NCBI RefSeq assembly: GCF_030056575.1 | Contig: NZ_JASHHX010000010.1 | Location: 62,001 to 126,000, forward strand | From: Rhodoblastus sp. 17X3 | GTDB lineage: Bacteria > Pseudomonadota > Alphaproteobacteria > Rhizobiales > Beijerinckiaceae | Direction of reading: 5' to 3' | DNA length: 64,000 nt | Shown: piece by piece, positions 26,292-35,050 of the stretch | Numbering within the stretch: the stretch's first letter is position 1 | How the letters are laid out: every line of letters begins with the position of its first letter | The notes under the pieces: model-generated | Told to the model about the DNA's origin: nothing | What the model saw: only the letters and a program-made list of their open reading frames with translations | Database searches by the model: none | Program-made: the position numbers and the translations under genes

Positions 26292-26297
26292 CCCTTA

Positions 26298-26344
26298 CCC
26301 CTCATCCGGCGCTCCGCGCCACCTTCTCCCGCCAGGGGAGAAGG
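26298..26344 (-). repeat. Palindromic repeat flanking the DUF559 gene, right copy
   Basis: Inverted copy of the repeat at 25874: CCCCTCATCCG, a short GGCGC/GCGCC stem, then CCTTCTCCC/GGGAGAAGG. It starts seven bases after the DUF559 stop codon. Confidence 0.8.
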
Positions 26345-26496
26345 AAATCCCTCCTCGTCCCAATTCGGGACTTCGTGCAGCTTGCCCCCGGTAACGCGCT
26401 CTCAAGCCTAACAAGCGATAACCATGAGGCTCTTCGCACGCTCAATGCGTCGTGACGGGTGTTGGTGAAGCGGCGCCGCCGCTCCGTTTGTCGAGC

Positions 26497-27738
26497 ATGG
26501 GAACGCGTATGCGGAAGGCGCGGCGTCAGGCGCATTTCAATTGGGCGGTGGGCGTCGTCGCGCCCTGGGTCCTTGGCGCCGGCCTGCTGGCGGCCTCCGT
26601 CGCCGACGCCGGGCAGGAAATTCCCGCCGGCGCCTCGCTGGCGCCGCTCTCATCGAAAAGCGCCGCCGTCATCCCCGCCGATCTCGCGCCGCCGCCGCAA
26701 TTTTTCGCGGCCTCCTTCGGCGAGCGCTCCGGACGAGGACTGCTCCGCGAGGCCCGCCTTATCATCGGCGGCCCGGATCAGCTCTCAGGACAGCCGGACG
26801 AGGAAATCGAGCCGCGCAAGGATTTGAAGAAAGGCGCCGCCGCCTTTCCGGAAATAGACCGCCGCCACAAGGGCGACCCCGTCGTCGGCCTGCGCCCGAC
26901 CATCGACGGCCGCCTGCGCCAGCAGAACGCCGTCACGAAGATGCGCAGCAATATTCTGACCTTCGGCCAGGATGAAAGCGGCCTCGCCTCGACCTTCACG
27001 CCCGGCGACGGCGACGCGCCCGGTCCCGATTCCGTCGCCAGCTTCGAAGCCTGGCAGGATGGCGAAACGCCCGTGACCGAGCCGAGCGCCGGAGGCTCCT
27101 CGCCTTCCGCCGGCGCCGGGGCGCTCACCATGCGCCCGGCGGCTGTGGCCGAACGCATAGCGCAGGGGGCCAGTCCCGCCGTCCCGCGCGCCGCCGCCCT
27201 GGCCTCAAGCACGCCCTTCGCGGCCGACCAAACGCCCGTCGAGGCCAATCTTGCCGCCCTGGCGCCCGCCCGGCGCGGGCCAGCCGCCAGGATCGACGAA
27301 AAACGCGGCTATCTGGCTTTGCTGGCGCCGGAGCGCGCCGATGCTGAAAAACGCTGCCTCGCGCAGGCCATCTATTTCGAGGCGCGCAGCGAGCCCGTTG
27401 AAGGGCAGGCCGCCGTCGCGCAGGTGATCCTCAACCGCATGACGTCCGGCCTCTATCCCTCGACCATCTGCGGCGTGGTGTTCCAGAACCGCAGCCATTA
27501 CCGCGCCTGCCAGTTCTCCTTCGCCTGCGAGGGCAAATCCTTGCGGATCGTGGAGGCGGAGTCCTGGGCGCAGGCGACGCGCGTCGCCAATGAGGTGCTG
27601 GAAGGCAGGACGTGGCTCGCCGACGTCGGCGGCTCAACGCATTACCACGCAAACTATGTGCGACCGCGCTGGGCGCGGTCGCTCAAGAAGACCGACACGA
27701 TCGGCCGTCACATCTTCTATCGTCTCAAATCCGGCTGA
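26497..27738 (+). CDS. SleB-type cell wall hydrolase
   Basis: A 413-residue exported peptidoglycan hydrolase. An N-terminal membrane or signal segment (about residues 15-38) is followed by a Pro/Ala/Ser-rich linker of some 220 residues, then a C-terminal Hydrolase_2 (SleB) domain: C-L-A-Q-A-I-Y-F-E-A-R-S-E-P with the catalytic Glu, G-Q-A-A-V-A-Q-V-I-L-N-R, C-Q-F-S-F-A-C-E-G and H-Y-H-A-N-Y-V. Alphaproteobacterial SleB domains act as muramidases or transglycosylases in wall remodelling rather than spore germination. The start at 26497 is chosen among several in-frame options (26452 GTG, 26509 ATG). An L,D-transpeptidase and a lytic transglycosylase follow nearby on the other strand. Confidence 0.85.
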   Translation: MGTRMRKARRQAHFNWAVGVVAPWVLGAGLLAASVADAGQEIPAGASLAPLSSKSAAVIPADLAPPPQFFAASFGERSGRGLLREARLIIGGPDQLSGQPDEEIEPRKDLKKGAAAFPEIDRRHKGDPVVGLRPTIDGRLRQQNAVTKMRSNILTFGQDESGLASTFTPGDGDAPGPDSVASFEAWQDGETPVTEPSAGGSSPSAGAGALTMRPAAVAERIAQGASPAVPRAAALASSTPFAADQTPVEANLAALAPARRGPAARIDEKRGYLALLAPERADAEKRCLAQAIYFEARSEPVEGQAAVAQVILNRMTSGLYPSTICGVVFQNRSHYRACQFSFACEGKSLRIVEAESWAQATRVANEVLEGRTWLADVGGSTHYHANYVRPRWARSLKKTDTIGRHIFYRLKSG

Positions 27739-27739
27739 A

Positions 27740-28147
27740 CTATTCCGCCGGCTCAAGCTCGACAGGACGCGCTTCCTCCGCGGGCGCCTGCTCCTCTTCG
27801 CGGCGGGGCGTTTCGCGCGCGATGTCGGCCAGGCTGACCAGAACGCCGACGCCGAGCCTGTTCAGCGCGATGCGCAGGCCACTGGCGAATTCGACGCCGT
27901 CCCGATACAGGCCTTCCCGAAGATGAACGAAGACGACATTCTCGGCCTCGCTCACCCCAAAAGTCTTCCGGGTTTCTTCCGACAGGTTTTCCAGAGCCAG
28001 GCGGGCTCCGCAGCAGATGCAGACCGCGGTCTCGCGATCCTCGGGAGCCACAAGGCCGATCGAACCGCTCGGGAAGCGCGAGGTGACATAAACCTCGCCC
28101 TCGCGCGCCGCCCGCGATTGATAGGATTCCAAAGAGTAGTCACACAT
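27740..28147 (-). CDS. Conserved hypothetical protein (MCDYSLESY-type)
   Basis: A 135-residue protein of unknown function whose N-terminus M-C-D-Y-S-L-E-S-Y and R-F-P-S-G-S-I-G are typical of a widespread Rhizobiales hypothetical family. It holds a C-I-C-C-G motif near residue 50 that could bind metal or form a disulfide. The C-terminal 25 residues are Glu/Pro-rich. The start at 28147 gives the family N-terminus; an upstream in-frame ATG at 28270 would add 41 residues. It ends one base from the convergent SleB-type gene. Confidence 0.7.
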   Translation of the reverse strand: MCDYSLESYQSRAAREGEVYVTSRFPSGSIGLVAPEDRETAVCICCGARLALENLSEETRKTFGVSEAENVVFVHLREGLYRDGVEFASGLRIALNRLGVGVLVSLADIARETPRREEEQAPAEEARPVELEPAE

Positions 28148-28370
28148 GGCGTTGCTCCACTTTTCTGAGCATCGCCTCGTCGCTTCGACGACGTCGGCTT
28201 CATCGAGCCGAGCTGCGTCCCGGATATTTTCGGTCGGATCGCCTGGACGAGGCGCGCGGGCGATCGCCATTCGTTGTTCAACTTAAGACGAATCGCGCCG
28301 AAAAGTTCCGCGCCTTTTCGCCTCTTTTTTGAACGCTGCCAAATGTTTCGCCGCGCGCGCCGCCGCCGCC

Positions 28371-28409
28371 CGGAAAAAGAAAAAGGCGCGCCGGTCGTCC
28401 GACGCGCCT
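28371..28409 (-). terminator. Intrinsic terminator of the L,D-transpeptidase gene
   Basis: A 7-bp stem AGGCGCG/CGCGCCT (28384-28390 with 28403-28409) and 12-nt loop. On the minus strand it is followed by two runs of five T residues separated by one C. It lies 27 bases past the stop. Confidence 0.75.
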
Positions 28410-28435
28410 GCCAGGCCTTTGCGGGGCGATTTCGC

Positions 28436-29353
28436 TTACATCACGACGACGTGCGCGCCCTTGTTGACGCGGCCGTAAAGGTCGATCACATCGGCGTTAT
28501 GCATGCGGATGCAGCCGGACGACACCGCGTGGCCGATCGAATTCGGCTCGTTGGTGCCGTGGATGCGGAACAGGGTGTCCTTGTTGCCCTGGAACAGATA
28601 GAGCGCGCGGGCGCCGAGTGGATTGGCGAGGCTGCCGTCCATATGTTCCGGCAGGTCGGGACGGCGTTCAATCATTTCGGGCGGCGGGGTCCAGCCCGGC
28701 CAATAGGATTTGCGGCCGACCATGGCGTCGCCTTTCCAGGCGAAGCCCTGCTTGCCGACGCCGATGCTGTATTCCATCGCCTTGCCGTCGCCCATCGAGA
28801 GGTAAAGCTTGCGCTTGGCCGTGCTGATCGTGATGGTGCCCGCCGGCTGCCCGGTCGTGTCGGCGACTTCCTTTTGCGTCTTGAACTTGTAATTGACATC
28901 CGGATCGTAATTCACCGGCGTGGAGTAGTTCGGATCGGCGTCGGGCGGCAGCACGGCGCTGGCCGCGGCGGCGCCGGAAACCGCCCCTTGGCGGCGATAG
29001 CCGCCATCGAGCAGGGAATTGCGCGAGGCCAGATCGACCACCGGCGCGTTGTCGTCCTCGGGCAGGCGCTGGCGCGCGACCTGCGGACGGGGCTGCTGCG
29101 GCTCGGGCTGCGGCTGCCCCCAGAACCATTGCTGCTCCTGGCGCGGCTGGGCCTGTTGCTGATGGGCCTGCTGGGGCTGGCCCTGCTGCTGCTGAACCTG
29201 CCGCTGGCGCTGTTGCTGCTGTGGCGTGGGCTTGGCCCGCTGCTGCGGCTGCGGGTCGGGCTGAGCGAACCAGAACAACTGGGCCTGCGCCTGCGGCGCA
29301 GCCAGAAGCAGGCCGGCCAGCAGGGCGGAACGAAAATTCGATTTGGGGGACAT
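28436..29353 (-). CDS. L,D-transpeptidase (YkuD) with Gln/Pro-rich linker
   Basis: A 305-residue periplasmic enzyme that makes 3-3 cross-links in peptidoglycan or attaches proteins to it. Residues 1-24 are a signal peptide (A-P-Q-A-Q-A-Q). About residues 28-100 are a Gln/Pro-rich low-complexity linker with tracts of Q. The C-terminal YkuD domain carries I-H-G-T-N and S-S-G-C-I-R-M-H-N with the catalytic Cys. The start at 29353 gives the signal peptide; the longer frame from 29470 does not. The linker probably lets the domain reach the wall. Confidence 0.92.
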   Translation of the reverse strand: MSPKSNFRSALLAGLLLAAPQAQAQLFWFAQPDPQPQQRAKPTPQQQQRQRQVQQQQGQPQQAHQQQAQPRQEQQWFWGQPQPEPQQPRPQVARQRLPEDDNAPVVDLASRNSLLDGGYRRQGAVSGAAAASAVLPPDADPNYSTPVNYDPDVNYKFKTQKEVADTTGQPAGTITISTAKRKLYLSMGDGKAMEYSIGVGKQGFAWKGDAMVGRKSYWPGWTPPPEMIERRPDLPEHMDGSLANPLGARALYLFQGNKDTLFRIHGTNEPNSIGHAVSSGCIRMHNADVIDLYGRVNKGAHVVVM

Positions 29354-29509
29354 GGCGGTCCAATCCTTGCGCGGGCGGCGCGCCAAAGACCTGAGCTTCG
29401 TTTGGCCGCGCCGAAACAGCTGCGTCTTATTTGCGAAACGCGACCGCCTTTGTAAAGGCTGTTCCTGCAAAGATAGACCCGCTCCGGCGCCTTCTGTGTC
29501 AGTAGTGTA

Positions 29510-30394
29510 TCATGTTTTCAACACTGCGCAGGCGCCGCCGGCCCGCTCGATCGCCGTGCAGAGCGCCTGGGCCGCGCCACGGGTCTGCGCGGGAGCCCGC
29601 ACGCGCCAGAACCGGGCGAAGCCGCGTCCCGGCGCGCGCTTGCCGATCACCATCGGCTCGCCGTCGCCCAGAAGCCCCGCGAATTGCCGGTGCGCGCGCT
29701 GGTACGCGGCCAGCGCCGCTCTCTTGTTGAAAGAGCCGGCAAGCTGCACGCCCCAGGGCGCGGTGAGGGTCGAGCCTGCGAAGCGCTGCGGCTCGCGGGC
29801 GTTGATCGCCTCGGCCGTGGCGGCGCAGGTCGCCGGCTGGGCGAGTTCGGCGTCGAGCTTGGCGGCCGCCGCGGCGTCGCGCCAGTCCTCGGCCGCGTGG
29901 CGGGTGACGAGTTCGACATAGATCTGGGTCTCGAAGGGCAGCCCTCCGCTGCCGGCGAGCCAATTGGCGACCCGGTTCGGCCCGCCATTATAGGCCGCCG
30001 CCGCCAGCCCGAGATTGCCGAAGCGCAGCCGCAGCTCGGCGAGAAATTCAGCGGCCTTGGGAATGGCCTGTTCAGGATCGAAGGGATCGGCCAGGCCGCG
30101 CTCCGCCGCCGTGCCGGGCATGAACTGGGCGATTCCCTGCGCGCCCGCCGGGCTGATGACATGCGAGCGGAAGCTGCTCTCGCGCCAGATCAGCCGGGTG
30201 AGAAAGGCTGGCGGAAGGTTGTGCGCGGCGGCCGCCTGTTCGATCATCCGGCAGACTTCGCCGCGCAGACCGCTCGAAGCCTCGGCCTGGGCCTTGCTCT
30301 CGACGCTGGCCTCCGCCTGGCCGTCGACCGCGGCCAGGCTCGCGCTCGCCGTCAGCAGGAGGGCCGCTCCGATGGCGGGCGCAATCTTTCGCAT
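29510..30394 (-). CDS. Lytic transglycosylase (SLT) with SPOR-like C-terminus
   Basis: A 294-residue periplasmic glycan-cleaving enzyme. A signal peptide (M-R-K-I-A-P then hydrophobic, cleavage near S-L-A-A) is followed by an SLT domain: L-I-W-R-E-S-S-F with the catalytic Glu, S-P-A-G-A-Q-G-I-A-Q-F-M-P, and A-A-A-Y-N-G-G-P. The last 75 residues (W-G-V-Q-L-A-G-S-F-N-K-R-A-A-L) look like a SPOR repeat, which binds denuded septal peptidoglycan. That pairing suggests work at division sites. The start at 30394 is set by the signal peptide; longer in-frame starts run into the RND promoter region. Confidence 0.9.
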   Translation of the reverse strand: MRKIAPAIGAALLLTASASLAAVDGQAEASVESKAQAEASSGLRGEVCRMIEQAAAAHNLPPAFLTRLIWRESSFRSHVISPAGAQGIAQFMPGTAAERGLADPFDPEQAIPKAAEFLAELRLRFGNLGLAAAAYNGGPNRVANWLAGSGGLPFETQIYVELVTRHAAEDWRDAAAAAKLDAELAQPATCAATAEAINAREPQRFAGSTLTAPWGVQLAGSFNKRAALAAYQRAHRQFAGLLGDGEPMVIGKRAPGRGFARFWRVRAPAQTRGAAQALCTAIERAGGACAVLKT

Positions 30395-30548
30395 GCGCGA
30401 ACGCAAAATGCGGCTTGCAGGCCAGCCCCCTGTCAAATGCGCCAAAAAAGGCCAAATTTGGGGACTTGATTTTCGCGCGTGAAAAACGTCCGGCGACGCC
30501 TTCGCGGCCGGCTTCTCGCGGCGCTTCTGGAAAAAGATTGGGCGTTTC

Positions 30549-33500
30549 ATGGGCCTCGTACGTTTCGCCTTGCGCTTTCCGCATACGTTTTACGTGCTCG
30601 CGGCGCTGATTCTGTTCCTTGGCGGCATCGCCATCAAGACCATGCCGGCGGATATTTTTCCCGAAATCCGTATCCCCGTCGTGACGGTGATCTGGCAATA
30701 TTCCGGCCTCAGCACCCCGGAAATGGAGCAACGCGTCACCACTTACAGCCAGTTCGCCATCAGCTCCAACGTGAACGGCATCAAGAATATGGAAGCGCAG
30801 ACCCTCAACGGCCTGTCGGTCCAGAAAATCTACTTCCAGCCTGACGTCAATATCGACCTCGCCATTTCCCAGATCATCGCGGCGACCAATTTCATTCGCG
30901 TCGTGATGCCGCCCGGCATTCAGGCGCCGGTGGTCGTGCAATTCAACGCCTCCAGCGTGCCCGTGCTCCAGCTCAGCCTCAGCTCCGACACCATGAGCGA
31001 GCAGCAGCTTTACGATTACGGCATCTATCGCGTGCGCCAGGGCCTTGCGCCCGTGCCCGGCGTCACCCTGCCGACGCCGTCGGGCGGCAAATATCGCCAG
31101 ATCATGGTCGATATCGATCCCGACAAGCTCGCCGCGCGCGGCCTGACGCCGATGGACGTGGTCAGCGCCGTCAACGCCCAGAACCTGACCCTGCCATCAG
31201 GAACGGCCAAGCTCGGCGACACCCAATATGTCGTTCGCACCAATGCGACGCCCGCCAGCATCGCCGAACTGAACGACATCCCGATCAAGAGCGTCAATGG
31301 CGCGATGGTTTTCGTGCGCGACGTCGGCCAGGTTCACGACGGCTGGCTGGTGCAGCAGAATGTGGTGCGCGAGGACGGCAAGCGCTCGGTGCTGCTGAGC
31401 ATCATCAAGAATGGCAACGCCTCGACGCTCGACGTGGTCAATGGCGTGCGCAACGCCCTCAAGACCTTGCGCGCCGCCGCGCCGCCCGGGCTGAGGATCG
31501 GCGAATTGCTCGACCAGTCGGTCTTCGTCCGCGAGGCCGTCGACGGCGTGATCCGCGAAGGCCTGATCGCCGGCGCGCTGACCGCCGCAATGATCCTGCT
31601 GTTCCTGCGCTCCTGGCGCTCGACATTGGTGGTGATGGTCTCGATCCCGCTGTCGATCCTGGCCTCGCTCGTCGTGCTCTCGGCGCTCGGCCATACGCTC
31701 AACACCATGACGCTCGGCGGCCTCGCGCTCGCGGTCGGCATTCTGGTGGACGATTCCACCGTCACCATCGAGAACACACACCGCCTGCTGACCGAAGAGA
31801 AAATGCCCCTGCCCTACGCCACGCTGCATGGCGCGGCGGGCATAGCGGTGCCGACGCTGGTTTCGACCATCGCCATCTGCTGCGTCTTCACCTCGGTGGT
31901 GTTCCTCGACGGCCCGGCGAAATTCCTTTTCACCCCGCTCGGCCTCGCCGTGGTCTTCGCCATGCTGGCGTCCTACGCCCTGTCGCGGACGCTGACGCCG
32001 ATCATGATCGGCCTGCTGCTGCGCCACGAGAAGCATGGCGACGAAGAGCCAAGCGGCTTTTTCGGCCGCATCAGCGCCAGTTTCGAGCGTGGTTTCGAAA
32101 ACATGCGCGCCAGCTATGTCGAGCTGCTGCAATCCCTGCTCGCCCATCGCGTCGTCATTCCAGTCGTCATCGTCGCCATTCTCGGCCTCGCCGGGCTCAT
32201 GTTCTCGCTGGTCGGGCGCGATTTCTTCCCGCTGATCGACGGCGGCCAGATCCAGCTTCACGTCCGCGCGCCCGCCGCGACCCGCATCGAAGCGACTGAA
32301 GCCCTGTTCCAGCAAGTCGAGGACAAGATCCGCGAAGTCATCCCCGAGAAGGACCGCGAGCGAATCGTCGACAATATCGGCCTGCCCGCGCGCTCGTATA
32401 ATCTGGCCTTTACCGACGGCTCGACCATTGGGGTCAACGACGGCGTGATCGTTGTCGCGCTGAAAGAGGGCCACGCGCCGACGCAGGACTATATCGACAA
32501 GCTGCGCCTTGCCCTGCGTCAGGACTTTCCGCAGGCCATCTTCTATTTCCAGGCCGCCGACATGGTGACGCAGATCCTTAATTTCGGCCTGCCGGCGCAG
32601 ATCGACATCCGCACCGTCGGCTATGACCGCGCCAATAATCTCGCGGTCGCCAAGGAGATCAGGGACCGCCTCGGCGCCACGCCCGGCTTTGCCGACGTCC
32701 ATCTGCAACAGGAGACGGATGCGCCCTCATTATTGGCGTCGATCGACCGCTCCCGCGCCCAGCAACTCGGCATGAGCGCCAGCACGATCGCCTCCAATCT
32801 CAATATCGCGCTCAGCTCCTCGGCGCAGGTGTCGCCGAATTTCTGGACCGATCCGACCTCGGGCATTCCCTATTTCTTCGCGGTTCAGACGCCGGAACGG
32901 CGCATCGCCTCGCTGGACGACATCAAGAACATTCCGGTCTCCAGTTCGCTCGGGAGCAACGGCGGCGCGCCCGTGCCCGGGCTGCTGTCCAATGTCGCCA
33001 CCTTCGCGCGCGGGGCCATCCCGACCAACGCCAACCAGAGCAACATCCAGCCGGTCTATGAGATCTACGCCAGCCTGCAGGGGATCGATCTCGGGACCGC
33101 CTCGCGCGAGATCGACAAGGTCGTCGCGGAGCTGAGCCCCAAGCTCAAGCCGGGCAACCGCATCGAAGTGGTCGGCCAGATCCAGTCGATGCGCGATTCC
33201 TTCCGCAATCTCGGCATCGGCCTGCTTTTCGCCGCGGTGCTGGTCTATTTCCTGATGGTGGTGAATTATCAGAACTTCGGCGATCCGCTGGTGGTCATCC
33301 TGGCCCTGCCCGCGACCTTCTGCGGCATTCTGACCATGCTTTTCGTCACCGGCTCGACCCTTAACGTGCCGTCGCTGATGGGCGCGATCATGGCGGTCGG
33401 CGTGGCCTCGGCCAATTCGATCCTGCTCGTCACATTCGCGCGCGAGCGCCAGCTTGAGGGAGCGTCGTCGTTCGAGGCGGCGGTCGAGGCAGGCCACACC

Positions 33501-33734
33501 CGCATCCGCCCGGTGCTGATGACCGCGGCGGCGATGATCGTCGGCATGATTCCCATGGCGATCGGCGGCCCGGGCGAGGAGCAGAACGCGGTTCTCGCCC
33601 GCGCGGTGATCGGCGGCCTGCTGTTCGCCACGCCGACGACTCTGCTGATCGTGCCCTATCTTTTTGCAATCATGCGGCGCGGCAATGATGGCAAGCCCGC
33701 GCATGGCGTCTTCCCGGAGGCGGAACTCGTATGA
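30549..33734 (+). CDS. RND efflux pump inner-membrane permease
   Basis: A 1061-residue proton-driven RND transporter of the AcrB/MdtB type. Seen: the N-terminal cytoplasmic start and TM1 (F-P-H-T-F-Y-V-L-A-A-L-I-L-F-L-G-G), P-A-D-I-F-P-E-I, the TM4 proton-relay motif G-I-L-V-D-D-S-T-V, and the repeat-half TM11 G-V-A-S-A-N-S-I-L-L-V. The two halves and two large periplasmic loops give the normal length. Its ATGA overlap with the next gene shows co-expression with the adaptor. Substrate unknown. No outer-membrane factor gene follows, so the pump must borrow a TolC-like channel encoded elsewhere. Confidence 0.93.
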   Translation: MGLVRFALRFPHTFYVLAALILFLGGIAIKTMPADIFPEIRIPVVTVIWQYSGLSTPEMEQRVTTYSQFAISSNVNGIKNMEAQTLNGLSVQKIYFQPDVNIDLAISQIIAATNFIRVVMPPGIQAPVVVQFNASSVPVLQLSLSSDTMSEQQLYDYGIYRVRQGLAPVPGVTLPTPSGGKYRQIMVDIDPDKLAARGLTPMDVVSAVNAQNLTLPSGTAKLGDTQYVVRTNATPASIAELNDIPIKSVNGAMVFVRDVGQVHDGWLVQQNVVREDGKRSVLLSIIKNGNASTLDVVNGVRNALKTLRAAAPPGLRIGELLDQSVFVREAVDGVIREGLIAGALTAAMILLFLRSWRSTLVVMVSIPLSILASLVVLSALGHTLNTMTLGGLALAVGILVDDSTVTIENTHRLLTEEKMPLPYATLHGAAGIAVPTLVSTIAICCVFTSVVFLDGPAKFLFTPLGLAVVFAMLASYALSRTLTPIMIGLLLRHEKHGDEEPSGFFGRISASFERGFENMRASYVELLQSLLAHRVVIPVVIVAILGLAGLMFSLVGRDFFPLIDGGQIQLHVRAPAATRIEATEALFQQVEDKIREVIPEKDRERIVDNIGLPARSYNLAFTDGSTIGVNDGVIVVALKEGHAPTQDYIDKLRLALRQDFPQAIFYFQAADMVTQILNFGLPAQIDIRTVGYDRANNLAVAKEIRDRLGATPGFADVHLQQETDAPSLLASIDRSRAQQLGMSASTIASNLNIALSSSAQVSPNFWTDPTSGIPYFFAVQTPERRIASLDDIKNIPVSSSLGSNGGAPVPGLLSNVATFARGAIPTNANQSNIQPVYEIYASLQGIDLGTASREIDKVVAELSPKLKPGNRIEVVGQIQSMRDSFRNLGIGLLFAAVLVYFLMVVNYQNFGDPLVVILALPATFCGILTMLFVTGSTLNVPSLMGAIMAVGVASANSILLVTFARERQLEGASSFEAAVEAGHTRIRPVLMTAAAMIVGMIPMAIGGPGEEQNAVLARAVIGGLLFATPTTLLIVPYLFAIMRRGNDGKPAHGVFPEAELV

Positions 33735-35050
33735 ACGAAGTCTGGAAAAATCCGCCCGAGCACGGCGATCCCGAGCGCCAGAAGGCGCATGAGGTCCATG
33801 AGACGCATGAGTCCCATGGTGAACTCGGCTGCACCTGGCGTCCGCCGGACCCGGCGGCGTGCGACCTGAAGCTGGCGCAGGCGCGCGCCCGCCAGCGCCG
33901 TCGCTTCGGCCTGTGGCTCGGCGCGGCCATCATCGTCGGGCTCGGCTGGGGCCTGTGGCAGAATCGCGCGGCAAGGACTGCGGCCGAGGAGGCCAAAGCG
34001 CAGTTCCACGATGTGGTTCCGGTCGTCCGCGTCGCGCAGATCGCGCCCGGCGCCGCCTTCATTCCGGTCAAGCTGCCCGGCGCCACCCTGGCGCACGAGG
34101 CCGCCGACATTTACGCCCGCGCCAATGGCTATGTCGAAAAGCGCAATGTCGATATCGGCTCCCACGTCAAGGCGGGCGACGTGCTGGCGGTGCTGGCTGC
34201 GCCGGAACTCGATCATCAGATCGCCCAGGCCGAGGCCGCCATCGCCCAGGCCAAGGCCGACGTGCGCCAGAACGACGCCAACGCCAAGCTCGCCGCGACG
34301 ACCAACGCCCGCAGCGCGGCGCTGGTGCGGCAAGGCTGGGTCACCGCGCAGCAGGGCGACATTGACCGGCTGACCGAGGAAGCGAAAAACGCCGCGCTCG
34401 GCGCTTCGAAAGCCAATGACGACGCCCTGACCAACGCGCTTCGCGTCTTGAGACAGCAGAGGGATTATCTCACCCTCGTCGCGCCCTTCGACGGCGTCAT
34501 CACCCAGCGCGGCATCGACGTGGGCTCGCTCGTGCAGTCCGGCGCGACCTTCATGTTCAACCTGCAGAACACCAACACGCTGCGCGTCCAGGTCTTCGTG
34601 CCGCAGGATCAGGCCTTTGCCCTGGCGCCGGGCGTCGAGGTCGCGGTGCGCGTTCCCGAAATGCCGGATCGCGTCTTCCCCGGCAAGGTCACCCGCATTG
34701 CGGAATCCCTGCAGCAAGGCACCCGCACGCTGCTGGCGGAAGCCGACGTCCCCAATCCGGACGGCGTTCTGAAAGCCGGGATCTATTGCCAGGTCGAACT
34801 GAAAATCCCGCGCAAGACCCCGGCGGTGAACGTCCCCGCCGACGCCCTGATCTTCAACCGCAACGGCACGCAGGTCGCGGTAGTGGAAGACGGCGTCGCG
34901 CATTTGCGCAAGATTGTCGTGGCGCGGGATTTCGGAACGTCGATCGAGGCCTCGTCCGGTCTCGAGCCGGGCGAGAAGGTGATCCTCTACCCCGCCGCCG
35001 ATCTCGCCGACGGCCAGAAGGTCAAGATCGCCGAAGCCGCGGCGAAATGA
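33731..35050 (+). CDS. RND periplasmic adaptor (MFP) with His-rich cytoplasmic N-terminus
   Basis: A 439-residue membrane-fusion protein linking the RND permease to an outer-membrane channel. It has one membrane span (about residues 60-78, F-G-L-W-L-G-A-A-I-I-V-G-L), then lipoyl, alpha-hairpin and beta-barrel regions; the lipoyl halves show A-N-G-Y-V-E-K-R-N-V-D-I-G and A-P-F-D-G-V-I-T-Q-R. Unusually, about 55 residues precede the span and include H-E-V-H-E-T-H-E-S-H-G followed by a Cys, a His-rich stretch that could bind metal. There is no lipobox. The gene order permease-then-adaptor is the reverse of the common one. Confidence 0.9.
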   Translation: MNEVWKNPPEHGDPERQKAHEVHETHESHGELGCTWRPPDPAACDLKLAQARARQRRRFGLWLGAAIIVGLGWGLWQNRAARTAAEEAKAQFHDVVPVVRVAQIAPGAAFIPVKLPGATLAHEAADIYARANGYVEKRNVDIGSHVKAGDVLAVLAAPELDHQIAQAEAAIAQAKADVRQNDANAKLAATTNARSAALVRQGWVTAQQGDIDRLTEEAKNAALGASKANDDALTNALRVLRQQRDYLTLVAPFDGVITQRGIDVGSLVQSGATFMFNLQNTNTLRVQVFVPQDQAFALAPGVEVAVRVPEMPDRVFPGKVTRIAESLQQGTRTLLAEADVPNPDGVLKAGIYCQVELKIPRKTPAVNVPADALIFNRNGTQVAVVEDGVAHLRKIVVARDFGTSIEASSGLEPGEKVILYPAADLADGQKVKIAEAAAK

